From the NCBI RefSeq assembly GCF_003545805.1, contig NZ_NMQR01000001.1, positions 124,001 to 188,000 on the forward strand: a stretch of 64,000 nt of DNA, given 5' to 3'. The position numbers and the translations under genes are program-made. This DNA comes from Photorhabdus sp. CRCIA-P01 (lineage in GTDB: Bacteria; Pseudomonadota; Gammaproteobacteria; Enterobacterales; Enterobacteriaceae). Shown one piece after another: positions 55,402 to 64,000 of this stretch. Numbering within the stretch: the first letter of the stretch is position 1; each line of letters begins with the position of its first letter. The notes beneath the pieces are model-generated. The model did not search any database and had not been told where the DNA came from. It was given only the letters and a program-made list of their open reading frames with translations.

Positions 55402-55899
55402 TTAGTTTTTAGCCACTGAATCGACCAACGCCATCTCTTCACTATTAAGCAATTTCTCAATATCCACTAAAATCAGCATACGATCATCAAGTGAACCCAA
55501 TCCTGTTAGATATTCGGTAGATAATGTTACTGCAAATTCAGGCGCCGGACAGATTTGCTCAGCTTTGAGCGATAAAACATCCGAAACACCATCAACGACA
55601 ATACCAACCACTCGGTTTAACAGATTCAGAACAATAACAACAGTATTATCATTATAGGTAACCGTTTCCTGGGCAAATTTAATTCTCAGGTCAATAATAG
55701 GCACAATAACGCCACGCAGATTAGTTATCCCTTTAATGAATGCCGGAGTATTTGCAATACGGGTGACCTGATCATAGCCCCGGATCTCCTGTACTTTCAG
55801 TATTTCGATACCATACTCTTCATCACCCAGGGTAAAAACCAGATATCCTTCCCCGGCAGTTTCTCCTGACAATTTATTAAACGCTTCTATGGCCGACAT
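55402..55899 (-). CDS. cheW: Chemotaxis coupling protein CheW
   Basis: 165 residues, two SH3-like subdomains: [20 protein letters not shown]-type opening, [15 protein letters not shown], and [10 protein letters not shown]. It links CheA to receptors. Last gene before the terminator. Confidence 0.97.
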   Translation of the reverse strand: MSAIEAFNKLSGETAGEGYLVFTLGDEEYGIEILKVQEIRGYDQVTRIANTPAFIKGITNLRGVIVPIIDLRIKFAQETVTYNDNTVVIVLNLLNRVVGIVVDGVSDVLSLKAEQICPAPEFAVTLSTEYLTGLGSLDDRMLILVDIEKLLNSEEMALVDSVAKN

Positions 55900-55952
55900 G
55901 ATCTTACCTTTTACTGTGAGATTGACGATTTTCTATGGGGATATTCCCCCAT

Positions 55953-57998
55953 TCAGTGCTTATTTTTTGCTAATAACTCAGCTTTGCTGAGTGCCAATTG
56001 GTCATGATTGAGTTGCTGCAAGGCAGAAACATCAATAATCAACGCCACACTGCCATCTCCCATAATGGTGGCAGCGGAGATCCCGGGTACTTTGCGATAG
56101 TTACTTTCGATATTTTTCACAACCACTTGATGCTGGCCAACTAATTGATCAACCAGCAAGGCATAACGACGGCCAGCACTTTGTACAATCACAATAATCC
56201 CTTTCGTCGGATCTGTTTTTGCATCAGGAATATCAAAAACTCGATATAACTTAATGAGTGGCAAGTATTCTCCTCTGACATGCAATAATTTTTCATCTCC
56301 CGCCAAGGGATAAATATCTTCTTCCTGCGGTTGAAGAGAACTGACTACCGCACTCAACGGCAAAATAAACACTTCGCCATTCACTTTCACTGACATACCA
56401 TCAAGGATTGCCAGTGTCAGAGGTAACAAAATCCGAGTCACTGTCCCTTTACCTGCCTGGAAGTTAATCTGGATTTGCCCCCCCATTTCCTGAATATTTC
56501 GCTTAACCACGTCCATTCCCACACCGCGGCCAGATACATCCGTTACAACTTCAGCCGTGGAAAAACCAGGCGCGAAAATCAACATCGCAACCTCTTCGTT
56601 ACTCATGTTTTCACTGACTGATAGCCCTTGTGATATCGCTTTGGCCAGAATCTTTTCACGGTTCAACCCGGCGCCATCATCCACAACTTCAATACAGATA
56701 TTCCCGCCCTGATGTTCAGCAGAAAGTGTCAAGTTGCCCGTTTCAGGTTTGCCCACAGCAAGCCGATCTTCCGGCTCTTCAATACCATGATCTAGACTGT
56801 TACGGACTAGATGAGTCAGCGGATCAATAATGCGCTCGATTAAACTCTTATCCAACTCAGTGGAACTGCCAACCAAAGTTAGATCCACTTTTTTATTCAG
56901 CTTGCTAGCAAGATCCCTGACTAAACGTGGGTAACGGCTGAACACATATTCCATTGGCATCATACGGATAGACATCACAGATTCTTGCAAATCTCTGGAA
57001 TTTCTCTGTAACTGCACCATGCAATTTAGCAAATCGCCATACAAAGTCGGTTCAAGAGCGTTACAATGCTGAGCCAGCATAGATTGGGTAATAACCAATT
57101 CACCAACCAGATTTATCAGTTGATCAACCTTCTCAACCGCAACTCGAATACTGGAAGATTCTGCTCGTTGACGTGGCGATCCAGCCGGAGGTATCGGTGC
57201 AGGACGTCCAGCCGGCGGTGTGGAACCTTTTTCCGGTGTAGTTGTTTTAACAACTTTAGCTGTATCTTTATTTTTAACTTTGTCTTTGGGTTCAACTACC
57301 GGCAAAAAAGTGATCTGTTCCGGTTCAATAACAAAACAGAGCACTGCGGTAATATCGTCCTCCGTGGCTGATGTTACTAATGATGCTTCAACACTATCCC
57401 TAGTCTGTTCAGTATCATAAACCTCCCCCAGATTACTCAGCTCATCAAGCATCAGAGAAACTTCACGCTCTTTCAGACCAGAAAGATGAACCCGAACTCT
57501 ACCTTGCTGGTTTTCAGTCGCAGCAGGCTCCGATTTTAATTCTGGCTCAGATTCAAGCACCTCTGGCATCACCGCATCCATGACAGGCTCAACACCGCCT
57601 TCATTCTCTCTCTGTACTTCCAATGCAAGCTGGCGCAAAGTCTCACAGATGTAGGTAAACGCACTTTCATCCGGCTCCTGAGAACTTTTATAGGCATCCA
57701 ACTGTTGCTGCATAATATCTTTCGCTTCTAAAAACAGGTTGATAATATCAGTCGTCAGACTCATTTCATCTCGTCTGGCACTGTCCAGCAAATTTTCCAG
57801 AACATGCGTGGTTTGCTGTAGCTTGATAAAACCAAAAGTCGCAGCGCCACCTTTTATTGAGTGAGCACTACGAAAAATAGCATTCAATTGCTCCCGATCT
57901 GGCTCATCAGGATCGAGCTGCAATAGATGCTGCTCCATATCTTCCAGCAATTCGTCTGCTTCATCAAAAAAGGTCTGATAAAACGCGGTAATATCCAT
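55953..57998 (-). CDS. cheA: Chemotaxis histidine kinase CheA
   Basis: 681 residues. P1 HPt with phosphorylated His46 (AHSIKGGAATFGF); P2 CheY/CheB-binding about 160-235; Pro-rich linker; P3 dimerisation about 290; P4 kinase with N-box LTHLVRNSLDHGIEEP, DDGAGLNREK and GRGVGMDVVKRNI; P5 CheW-like. It phosphorylates CheY and CheB. Start follows motB by 2 bp. Confidence 0.97.
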   Translation of the reverse strand: MDITAFYQTFFDEADELLEDMEQHLLQLDPDEPDREQLNAIFRSAHSIKGGAATFGFIKLQQTTHVLENLLDSARRDEMSLTTDIINLFLEAKDIMQQQLDAYKSSQEPDESAFTYICETLRQLALEVQRENEGGVEPVMDAVMPEVLESEPELKSEPAATENQQGRVRVHLSGLKEREVSLMLDELSNLGEVYDTEQTRDSVEASLVTSATEDDITAVLCFVIEPEQITFLPVVEPKDKVKNKDTAKVVKTTTPEKGSTPPAGRPAPIPPAGSPRQRAESSSIRVAVEKVDQLINLVGELVITQSMLAQHCNALEPTLYGDLLNCMVQLQRNSRDLQESVMSIRMMPMEYVFSRYPRLVRDLASKLNKKVDLTLVGSSTELDKSLIERIIDPLTHLVRNSLDHGIEEPEDRLAVGKPETGNLTLSAEHQGGNICIEVVDDGAGLNREKILAKAISQGLSVSENMSNEEVAMLIFAPGFSTAEVVTDVSGRGVGMDVVKRNIQEMGGQIQINFQAGKGTVTRILLPLTLAILDGMSVKVNGEVFILPLSAVVSSLQPQEEDIYPLAGDEKLLHVRGEYLPLIKLYRVFDIPDAKTDPTKGIIVIVQSAGRRYALLVDQLVGQHQVVVKNIESNYRKVPGISAATIMGDGSVALIIDVSALQQLNHDQLALSKAELLAKNKH

Positions 57999-58000
57999 TG

Positions 58001-58996
58001 TTACTTTGTCACCTTAGCCGGTACACGATTAGGTTCAGCACTCAGTGATGCTGGTTGAGCCAATACTGTGATTTCATTGGACTGTTGTGCTGACCTACTT
58101 TCAGCCGAATCCTTTCCAATCGCCTCGTGAATTTCCTTACTATCATTAATAATCAAGGAATCGCTGCCGGTGTTTTGCTGTTCAATCCGCTCTTCCGCTT
58201 GTTTATTGAGCACCAAGATACTGATGCGACGGTTAACTGGCGCACTGGCATCTTCCTGTTTCAGGCGAACCGTCGCAGCCATGCCAACAACCCGCAATAT
58301 CTTTTCTTCATCCAATCCCCCAATCAACAACTCTCTCCTTGATGCATTCGCTCGATCCGCGGAGAGTTCCCAGTTACTGTAACCACGCTCACCATTAGCA
58401 TATTTCAAGTCATCGGTATGACCAGACAAGCTGATTTTATTGGGAATATCGTTCAGGATTGGTGCAATAGCCCGCAAAATGTCACTCATGTAACTTTCAA
58501 CTTTTGCACTACCAACCATAAACATTGGCCGGTTTTCTCGGTCAATAATCTGGATACGTAACCCTTCATCCATCATGTCAATCAACAGATGTGGACGTAA
58601 TGCTTTAAGGCGGGGATCAGTAATGATCAACTGATCGAGTTGCTCACGCAGCCTATTTAATTTACGAGCCTCATTATTAGCTTCAACGACTTCAACCTGA
58701 CGCAGAATGTCGCCTTCCTGATGAAGCACATCCTCCCCTCCTCCTGGAATAGGATTGGAGCTATCACTGCTACGCTCCCCTTTATTGATTGCAACTTGTA
58801 ACGGGGTACGGAAATATTCTGCAATTCGAGTCAGTTCTTGTGGGCTGGAAATTGCCAACAGCCACATAACCAGGAAAAATGCCATCATGGCGGTCATAAA
58901 ATCAGCATAAGCAATTTTCCATGAACCACCATGATGTTTGATGCCATTCCTTTTACGTCTTTTTACCCTAATGACAGAGACGTTACGCGCCTTCAT
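58001..58996 (-). CDS. motB: Flagellar stator protein MotB
   Basis: 331 residues. Single span with the proton-binding Asp32 ([15 protein letters not shown]), then a peptidoglycan-binding OmpA-like domain ([31 protein letters not shown]). Pairs with MotA to drive rotation. It overlaps motA by ATGA. Confidence 0.97.
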   Translation of the reverse strand: MKARNVSVIRVKRRKRNGIKHHGGSWKIAYADFMTAMMAFFLVMWLLAISSPQELTRIAEYFRTPLQVAINKGERSSDSSNPIPGGGEDVLHQEGDILRQVEVVEANNEARKLNRLREQLDQLIITDPRLKALRPHLLIDMMDEGLRIQIIDRENRPMFMVGSAKVESYMSDILRAIAPILNDIPNKISLSGHTDDLKYANGERGYSNWELSADRANASRRELLIGGLDEEKILRVVGMAATVRLKQEDASAPVNRRISILVLNKQAEERIEQQNTGSDSLIINDSKEIHEAIGKDSAESRSAQQSNEITVLAQPASLSAEPNRVPAKVTK

Positions 58997-59880
58997 GCCT
59001 GTTCTTCAGTTTCTTGCGGGACAGGTACTTTTACCCGGCGAACGTGTTCTTCTAACTCAGTGAAAGAAGGGCGATCTGTGAGATAGAGTGTTTTACGACC
59101 GAATTCAACAGCAATTTGTGGAGCATAACCATTCAGGCTGGATAATAATGTCACTTTAATGCATTGCATCATTTTAAGATGCTCACCGCTGCGCTGACGT
59201 AGCAATGTTGCCAGTGGCGAGATAAAACCATATGCCAGCAAAATACCGAGGAATGTCCCAACCATTGCATGAGCAATCAGCACGCCAAGTTCCCCTGCCG
59301 GGCGATCTGCCGAACCCAAGGCATTAACAACCCCCATAACAGCAGCGACAATACCAAAAGCAGGAAGAGAATCTCCAACCATCGTCAAACTAGTTGCCGG
59401 AATCTCGCTTTCCTGCTCATAAGTTTCAATTTCTTCATCCATCAAAGCCTCAATTTCATGAGGATTCATATTGCCACTTACAATCAATCGCATGTAGTCA
59501 GTGATAAAATCCATCAAATGCTTATCCTTAAGCAAACGCGGGTACTGGGTGAAAATATCACTCTGCTGAGGATGTTCGATATCTCGCTCTAATGCTAAGA
59601 CACCATGCATGCGGGATTTTGCTAACAACCGAAAAAGCAGCGCCATCAGATCCATATACATCACTTTGTTATATTTAGATCTACGCATTACCTTTGGCAA
59701 AACACGCAATGTTGCCTTAATCGCTTTTCCGTTGTTACCAACAATGAAAGCACCGATACCAGCACCAGTGATAATTAAAAATTCAGCGGGTTGATAAAGC
59801 GCGCCTAAATGACCACCTACAATCAGGTAACCACCGATTACCGCCCCAAAAACTACGATATATCCTAAAAATACTAACAC
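58993..59880 (-). CDS. motA: Flagellar stator protein MotA
   Basis: 295 residues from GTG 59880 ([19 protein letters not shown]), with AAAGGA ribosome binding site; this is exactly the E. coli length, so the longer frame to 60009 is not used. Four spans, cytoplasmic loop with Arg and Glu that touch FliG ([15 protein letters not shown]), and conserved Pro in span 3-4 ([17 protein letters not shown]). It forms the proton channel with MotB. Confidence 0.95.
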   Translation of the reverse strand: MLVFLGYIVVFGAVIGGYLIVGGHLGALYQPAEFLIITGAGIGAFIVGNNGKAIKATLRVLPKVMRRSKYNKVMYMDLMALLFRLLAKSRMHGVLALERDIEHPQQSDIFTQYPRLLKDKHLMDFITDYMRLIVSGNMNPHEIEALMDEEIETYEQESEIPATSLTMVGDSLPAFGIVAAVMGVVNALGSADRPAGELGVLIAHAMVGTFLGILLAYGFISPLATLLRQRSGEHLKMMQCIKVTLLSSLNGYAPQIAVEFGRKTLYLTDRPSFTELEEHVRRVKVPVPQETEEQA

Positions 59881-60015
59881 GCGATATCCTTTAGCTAAGT
59901 TGGTGAGCGGATGGGAAGTTGAGCAGTTTGAATCCAGAATGGTTGTGGTTTCAATACAGGTTACAAGAGAAAAAGTAAAATCCGTAACCTGTAGGAATAA
60001 TTTTCCCATTTAAAT

Positions 60016-60597
60016 TCACACTGCGTGCTGAGCAAGTCCATCCAGCAGTTGTGAATTAGTATCGGCAGACTCAAGGGAAAGTTTACGTTTTTTTACTGCA
60101 CGTGATGGAGGTTGGCAAAGGCTACAAACAAAGCTATTCACAGGTTGATGAGCATGAGTAATAAAAGTTCCACCACAAGTCCGACATTGTGAAGGTTGCA
60201 ACATGCCACTGTCCACAAAACGTACCAACGTCCAGGCACGAGTCAACGCCAAAACCGGGGCGTCCCCTTCAACAGGAGGACATTGTTCAAGATAGAGTCG
60301 ATACGCTTTAACAACAGCCTCTACACCTTCACAATAACCACTCTTGAGTAAAAAACGATAGGCATTATAAAACATCGATGAATGAATATTCTGTTCCCAC
60401 GTCATAAACCAATCAGTTGAAAAAGGCAGCATCCCTTTGGGCGGAGGACTCCCCCTCAATTCTTTATAAAGCTTAATTAGTCGCCCTCTGCTCAATTGTG
60501 TTTCACTTTCAAGCAGTTGTAACCGTGCCCCCAAAGTGATGAGTTCCATCGCCAACTGTATATCCTTAGCTTCTTGAACTATACTTTTCTCGGCCAT
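60016..60597 (-). CDS. flhC: Flagellar master regulator FlhC
   Basis: 193 residues. Zinc-binding Cys cluster CRTCGGTF...FVCSLC near 138-160 is intact. With FlhD it forms the FlhD4C2 activator of class II flagellar genes. It begins 3 bp after flhD. Confidence 0.97.
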   Translation of the reverse strand: MAEKSIVQEAKDIQLAMELITLGARLQLLESETQLSRGRLIKLYKELRGSPPPKGMLPFSTDWFMTWEQNIHSSMFYNAYRFLLKSGYCEGVEAVVKAYRLYLEQCPPVEGDAPVLALTRAWTLVRFVDSGMLQPSQCRTCGGTFITHAHQPVNSFVCSLCQPPSRAVKKRKLSLESADTNSQLLDGLAQHAV

Positions 60598-60600
60598 CTC

Positions 60601-60951
60601 TTATGCTCTTTTTTTCACTGACGTATCGTCTTTCGAAGATAACTTTTGAAACAAATGAGTAGATAACAAAATGCCTGTATGTATTTGTTGTAAATCATCC
60701 ACTCGGGATTCCCTAGTAAGCTGCTGAATAGTTTCACTGTCTTCGAACCGGAAATTACAGACTAATTGATTAGTCTCAGCGAGCTTGACCAACTGAGGTA
60801 ATGTCAATTCAGACAACGTATCAGCCATAGAATCGCTAATACCTAAACGGAACATCGCTGACGCTTTTTCATGGTTAATTAATCGCTGAGCTAAAAGCAA
60901 ATACGATAAATTTATGTCATAAATATGTTTGAGCAATTCAACCGTACTCAT
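60601..60951 (-). CDS. flhD: Flagellar master regulator FlhD
   Basis: 116 residues ([20 protein letters not shown]...), matching E. coli FlhD throughout, including [20 protein letters not shown]. First gene of the master operon, preceded by a long leader with a CRP site. Confidence 0.97.
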   Translation of the reverse strand: MSTVELLKHIYDINLSYLLLAQRLINHEKASAMFRLGISDSMADTLSELTLPQLVKLAETNQLVCNFRFEDSETIQQLTRESRVDDLQQIHTGILLSTHLFQKLSSKDDTSVKKRA

Positions 60952-61272
60952 TTCTCTATCCCGTCCGATTACATTAAAAAATCAGTTAAGTGTTCGAAAA
61001 ACCACTCGTGAAAAAATTCCTAAAATAGCTTAGGGATTAATAATCTCTTACATAACTAAAATATACAGGGTTAGTCAGAGCAGTAACCATCCTTTGTATT
61101 ACTTTTGATTCATCCAACTTCAAAAATATTACGGTAGTGAGTTGCAAAAATAATATTGCATTACCTGATATAACATTTTTCATTGGCGATTAAGAATATT
61201 CTTAATGCAGAACAACTTTACTCCTGAATCATCGACTTATACAACGGAAAGAGGGCGCAATTTTAAATACTA
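60952..61272 (-). promoter_or_regulatory. flhDC leader and candidate promoter
   Basis: A possible promoter TTGTAT (61244-61239), 18-bp spacer, TAAAGT (61220-61215) lies about 63 bp from the CRP site centre, giving a leader of about 255 nt. A long leader is known for flhDC in E. coli. The hexamers are only fair matches. Confidence 0.4.
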
Positions 61273-61288
61273 TGTGACATAACTCACA
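61273..61288. promoter_or_regulatory. Consensus CRP site upstream of flhDC
   Basis: TGTGA-CATAAC-TCACA is a perfect match to the CRP consensus. It is about 330 bp before the flhD ATG. CRP activation of flhDC is established in E. coli. Confidence 0.8.
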
Positions 61289-62705
61289 AAAACAAGGGCT
61301 TTTAATATGCATTTAATCGATGAATTGCTCATTAACTATTCAAACAATTAAATAAAATCCGAATTCTCAATTTTAATAAGTTAAATTATCTAAATAAAAA
61401 TATTAGATATATTTTTTGATTTTATACGATCTATTAAACTTATAAATTTAAAATAACGATAAAAAATCCTATCCTGAGTCAAACTAACACTAAAAAAGAC
61501 AGTTTTATCCCTGAGTAATAAGTGTAAACAATAATCTTATTCTGAGATCCGGTATCTCCATTTGTACGATAAAACAGATTAAGTTTATGTAAAATTTGGT
61601 TGCAAAAAAGATACTGGTATGATCACTTTTCGTTTAGATTTGTACTTTTTTTAACCAAAAGGCTTAACTAAAAATGCATACCACCATGCACAGATAACAC
61701 TAACCATACAAAAATAGCATAAAATACAGTAAGATAATGAATAAAAAAACAACTATAACAACATCTTATTGATTGCATAACAATCAATATCCAGTATAGA
61801 GACAGCCAGAAAAATCGGTCTATTTCAACTCCTGACAACCCAAACAGCAGCAAAATTAATTAGAAAAACTTATCAAATAGTGTATCTCATAATATAATAA
61901 TGCGCAAAACCCCTCTATTGATTACTTTATCTTTTTCATCTTTAGTCTTCATGCCTCAAATTAATAATTAATTAAATTTATACATATCCAATATATATAT
62001 TTTAAAAACATTAGTCATTTTAAACTAATTGAATATGCTTTATTATCCTTACAATCTGCTTTAAAGTTCTGTAAGAGATACAATTCCAAAAATAAAACGT
62101 CCAAACTACATAAATATATAACTTTATCAAATATCTATCATAAATAAAATTACCACCATTTATATAATACAAGAAACAGATAGTTTACATATTAATATTT
62201 AAATAAAAAATACACGCTATTTCAGAATTCATATTCTTATGATACAAACCAAATGAAATATTAAAAGTCATTTTTCCCATTTCTCATTATTTCATGTAAT
62301 ATTTACGATCATCATCCCAAAAACATTATTTATACATATAAAAAATATAGCTAATAACGTCATTAATATATATCAAAAATATCATTTCCTTAAATGATGA
62401 AAATAGATAAAACAATTAACTCTACAGGAACAAAATAATTAATTGAAATTTATTGCAAAAATAATCAATAGGAATAGAGATAAAAATCAATATTATTTCC
62501 CACCAGAATAATGAAACTAATAATCATTGGTGATATAAATACCCTAACATTCCATAAAAAAGATGAAAAGAATAGGATTTTGATAAGAAATTTATTTCCC
62601 CATATAAATAATAGTGATAATTTTCCAAGTAATTATAACTATTCATCAAACATGACAGTTTAATGTAACAACCGATTACAACCTAACCTAATCACAAAAA
62701 CACTC
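61289..62705. other. AT-rich intergenic stretch without a supported gene
   Basis: Very AT-rich DNA between the flhDC control region and the ATPase pseudogene. Small frames here have atypical composition and no good start. I see nothing else identifiable. Confidence 0.5.
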
Positions 62706-64000
62706 TCAGAACAAAGGCTCTAAACCCAATAGTTCATCAAACAAGAAGGGAATATAGCTATCGAGAATCATTATCAATTATGTAATCAATAACACTGGCA
62801 ATGTATCTGTTTTTTGGACAAAACACATCCTTTATACGCACAATATATGAACAAAAGATATCTGAGAAAATAACAATTCAATACACTAATCTGGCTGAAA
62901 TAAAACCTTATGAATAAAATTTTTCACTAAAAAAATCATCAACATCAAAATATATATCTATAAAACAGAAATGAAACAAGCTGGCTCCGCCAGTACCATA
63001 GAATATTCAACATTTTTAATACCTCATTTATAATGATCTTCTTAGGAGTTGTTTAATCCATTTTATTCCAATGTAAAAAAAACAAGAAATATCACACATC
63101 AGATCTTGTACTAGTAAATGAATATCTTGTACCAAAAAGAATGGAATAAAGGCTCTGGTAATCAACATTGAAAAAACATTACCAAAGTTCAAACTTACCG
63201 TTATATTCAAGCACTTGATAATACTCCCACTCGCCTCTCTTCTCTTAACGGCCCTTCATCTGACACCCCTAAATTCTTTATCAAGCCTAGTAATATCTAT
63301 CGCTTTTTTTGCACTATCTGTACCTTTGCTAACAAAAACTCCTACACCAGCGTATCTCAATACCACAGCATCATTAATGTTATCATCAAGAAATCAACCG
63401 CATGCCCGTTCTTTTACAATACAGGATTTTTACGATGCACAGTTTACTAAATACCAATCTAATTTCATTTCTCAAGATTTCAGTAACCACCAGCTCTGTT
63501 TGTTAGAATGCTAAAATAACTTTGAATTCTAACCCTACATCATGACAAATCCTGACAGTAATAGCAGAATTATCCTCGGTAAGAACTCTTGCTACTGCGC
63601 CACTCTCTCTTAATACAGAAATAACAGGGACTGCACTCCCCTTCACTGGCTCAAAGAAAGTTAGCAACTCCTGTAATATCATCACTCTTTCATCATCATA
63701 AAGATGACAAGCGTTTTTACTTTATCATCGGATAAATATCGAACAGTTAAATTAATACTCTAAAACCTTGTCTGATGGTAACCATTAACTACCTCCATTA
63801 TTTTTTCACGACATTCTTCATCAAGCAGAATTATTATCTATTTTACTCTTATATAAGAACAAACTTAGATCATTTCTTCTACTTATCCTTTGAAAATAAT
63901 TGATATTTTCACTGAAAATTCTGAGCAATAATGAACAACTGATGGCGAACCAAATTAAATATCAACTCATCAATTTTTCTGTACCCGCGTATGATACCTA
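62706..64000 (-). pseudogene. Decayed Mg2+ P-type ATPase gene (MgtA/MgtB type), partial
   Basis: Read right to left on the minus strand, and joining frames, successive pieces match MgtA/B in order: KIDELIFNLVRHQLFIIAQN near 63950; EEMI-stop-VCSYIRV near 63890; ELLTFFEPVKGSAVPVIS and ARVLTEDNSAITVRICHDVG in 63503-63685; NINDAVVLRYAGVGVFVS near 63360 (GDGIND altered); SLNFGNVFSMLITRAFIPFF and QDIHLLVQDLMCDIS in 63028-63210; VLFQPD-stop-CIELLFSQ near 62890; TLPVLLIT-stop-LIMILDSYIPF near 62780. Many stops and frameshifts show it is dead. The phosphorylation site and N-terminal half lie beyond the window. Confidence 0.85.

Noticed and set aside
59881-60009. N-terminal extension of motA
   Set aside because: The GTG at 59880 has a good ribosome binding site and gives exactly the E. 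coli MotA length.
61668-61853. Hydrophobic 61-codon minus frame
   Set aside because: Low-complexity AT-rich DNA without ribosome binding site support; likely chance.
63215-63514. 99-codon plus-strand frame
   Set aside because: It lies antisense to the clearly recognisable MgtA/MgtB remnant, has no good ribosome binding site and matches nothing.

Overview
The window looks like a chromosome segment of a Photorhabdus-type enterobacterium (Morganellaceae). This rests on inference from gene content: a BkdABC-type branched-chain dehydrogenase/ketosynthase operon as known from Photorhabdus stilbene biosynthesis, a colicin E3-like bacteriocin remnant of the lumicin kind with its immunity gene, enterobacterial ERIC repeats, and an enteric-type flhDC-motAB-cheAW-mcp-cheRBYZ-flhBA flagellar cluster. 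No rRNA, tRNA, CRISPR array or intact insertion sequence was seen.

Region 1 (1-32.2 kb) is most of a temperate siphovirus prophage; its tail-tip end lies beyond the left edge. On the minus strand, read right to left, are: cro, replication genes (primase, superfamily II helicase), a Q-type antiterminator with a candidate late promoter and terminator, a lysis cassette (holin, endolysin-like protein, Rz with nested Rz1) interrupted by a cytosine-5 DNA methyltransferase, HNH nuclease, a candidate cos inverted repeat, HK97-type packaging and head genes, and lambda-type tail genes including a -1 frameshift G/GT chaperone. A lipoprotein gene interrupts the tail operon between K and I. On the plus strand are a short CI-like repressor and about 14 mostly unknown small AT-rich early genes ending in excisionase. 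The integrase is convergent with it and sits next to flhA.

Region 2 (32.3-35.6 kb) holds flhB and flhA, export-gate genes of the flagellar secretion apparatus, transcribed leftward. flhE is not seen after flhA, where the prophage begins.

Region 3 (35.6-48.7 kb) is an accessory island between cheZ and flhB, which are adjacent in E. coli. It carries a truncated colicin E3-type toxin with intact rRNase domain and immunity gene, DUF6392 proteins (one truncated), a DUF4160/DUF2442 pair, a cupin protein, the bkdABC operon preceded by a small two-repeat protein gene, a divergent LamB/ScrY-type sugar porin, and ERIC elements.

Region 4 (48.7-61.3 kb) is the chemotaxis and motor block: flhD, flhC, motA, motB, cheA, cheW, two chemoreceptors, cheR, cheB, cheY, cheZ, all on the minus strand. 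A consensus-perfect sigma-28 promoter precedes the receptor operon, a rho-independent terminator ends the cheW transcript, and a consensus CRP site lies upstream of flhDC. ERIC elements lie between cheB and cheY and directly after cheZ.

Region 5 (61.3-64 kb) is AT-rich. Its right half is a heavily decayed MgtA/MgtB-type magnesium P-type ATPase gene, recognisable only by joining several frames.
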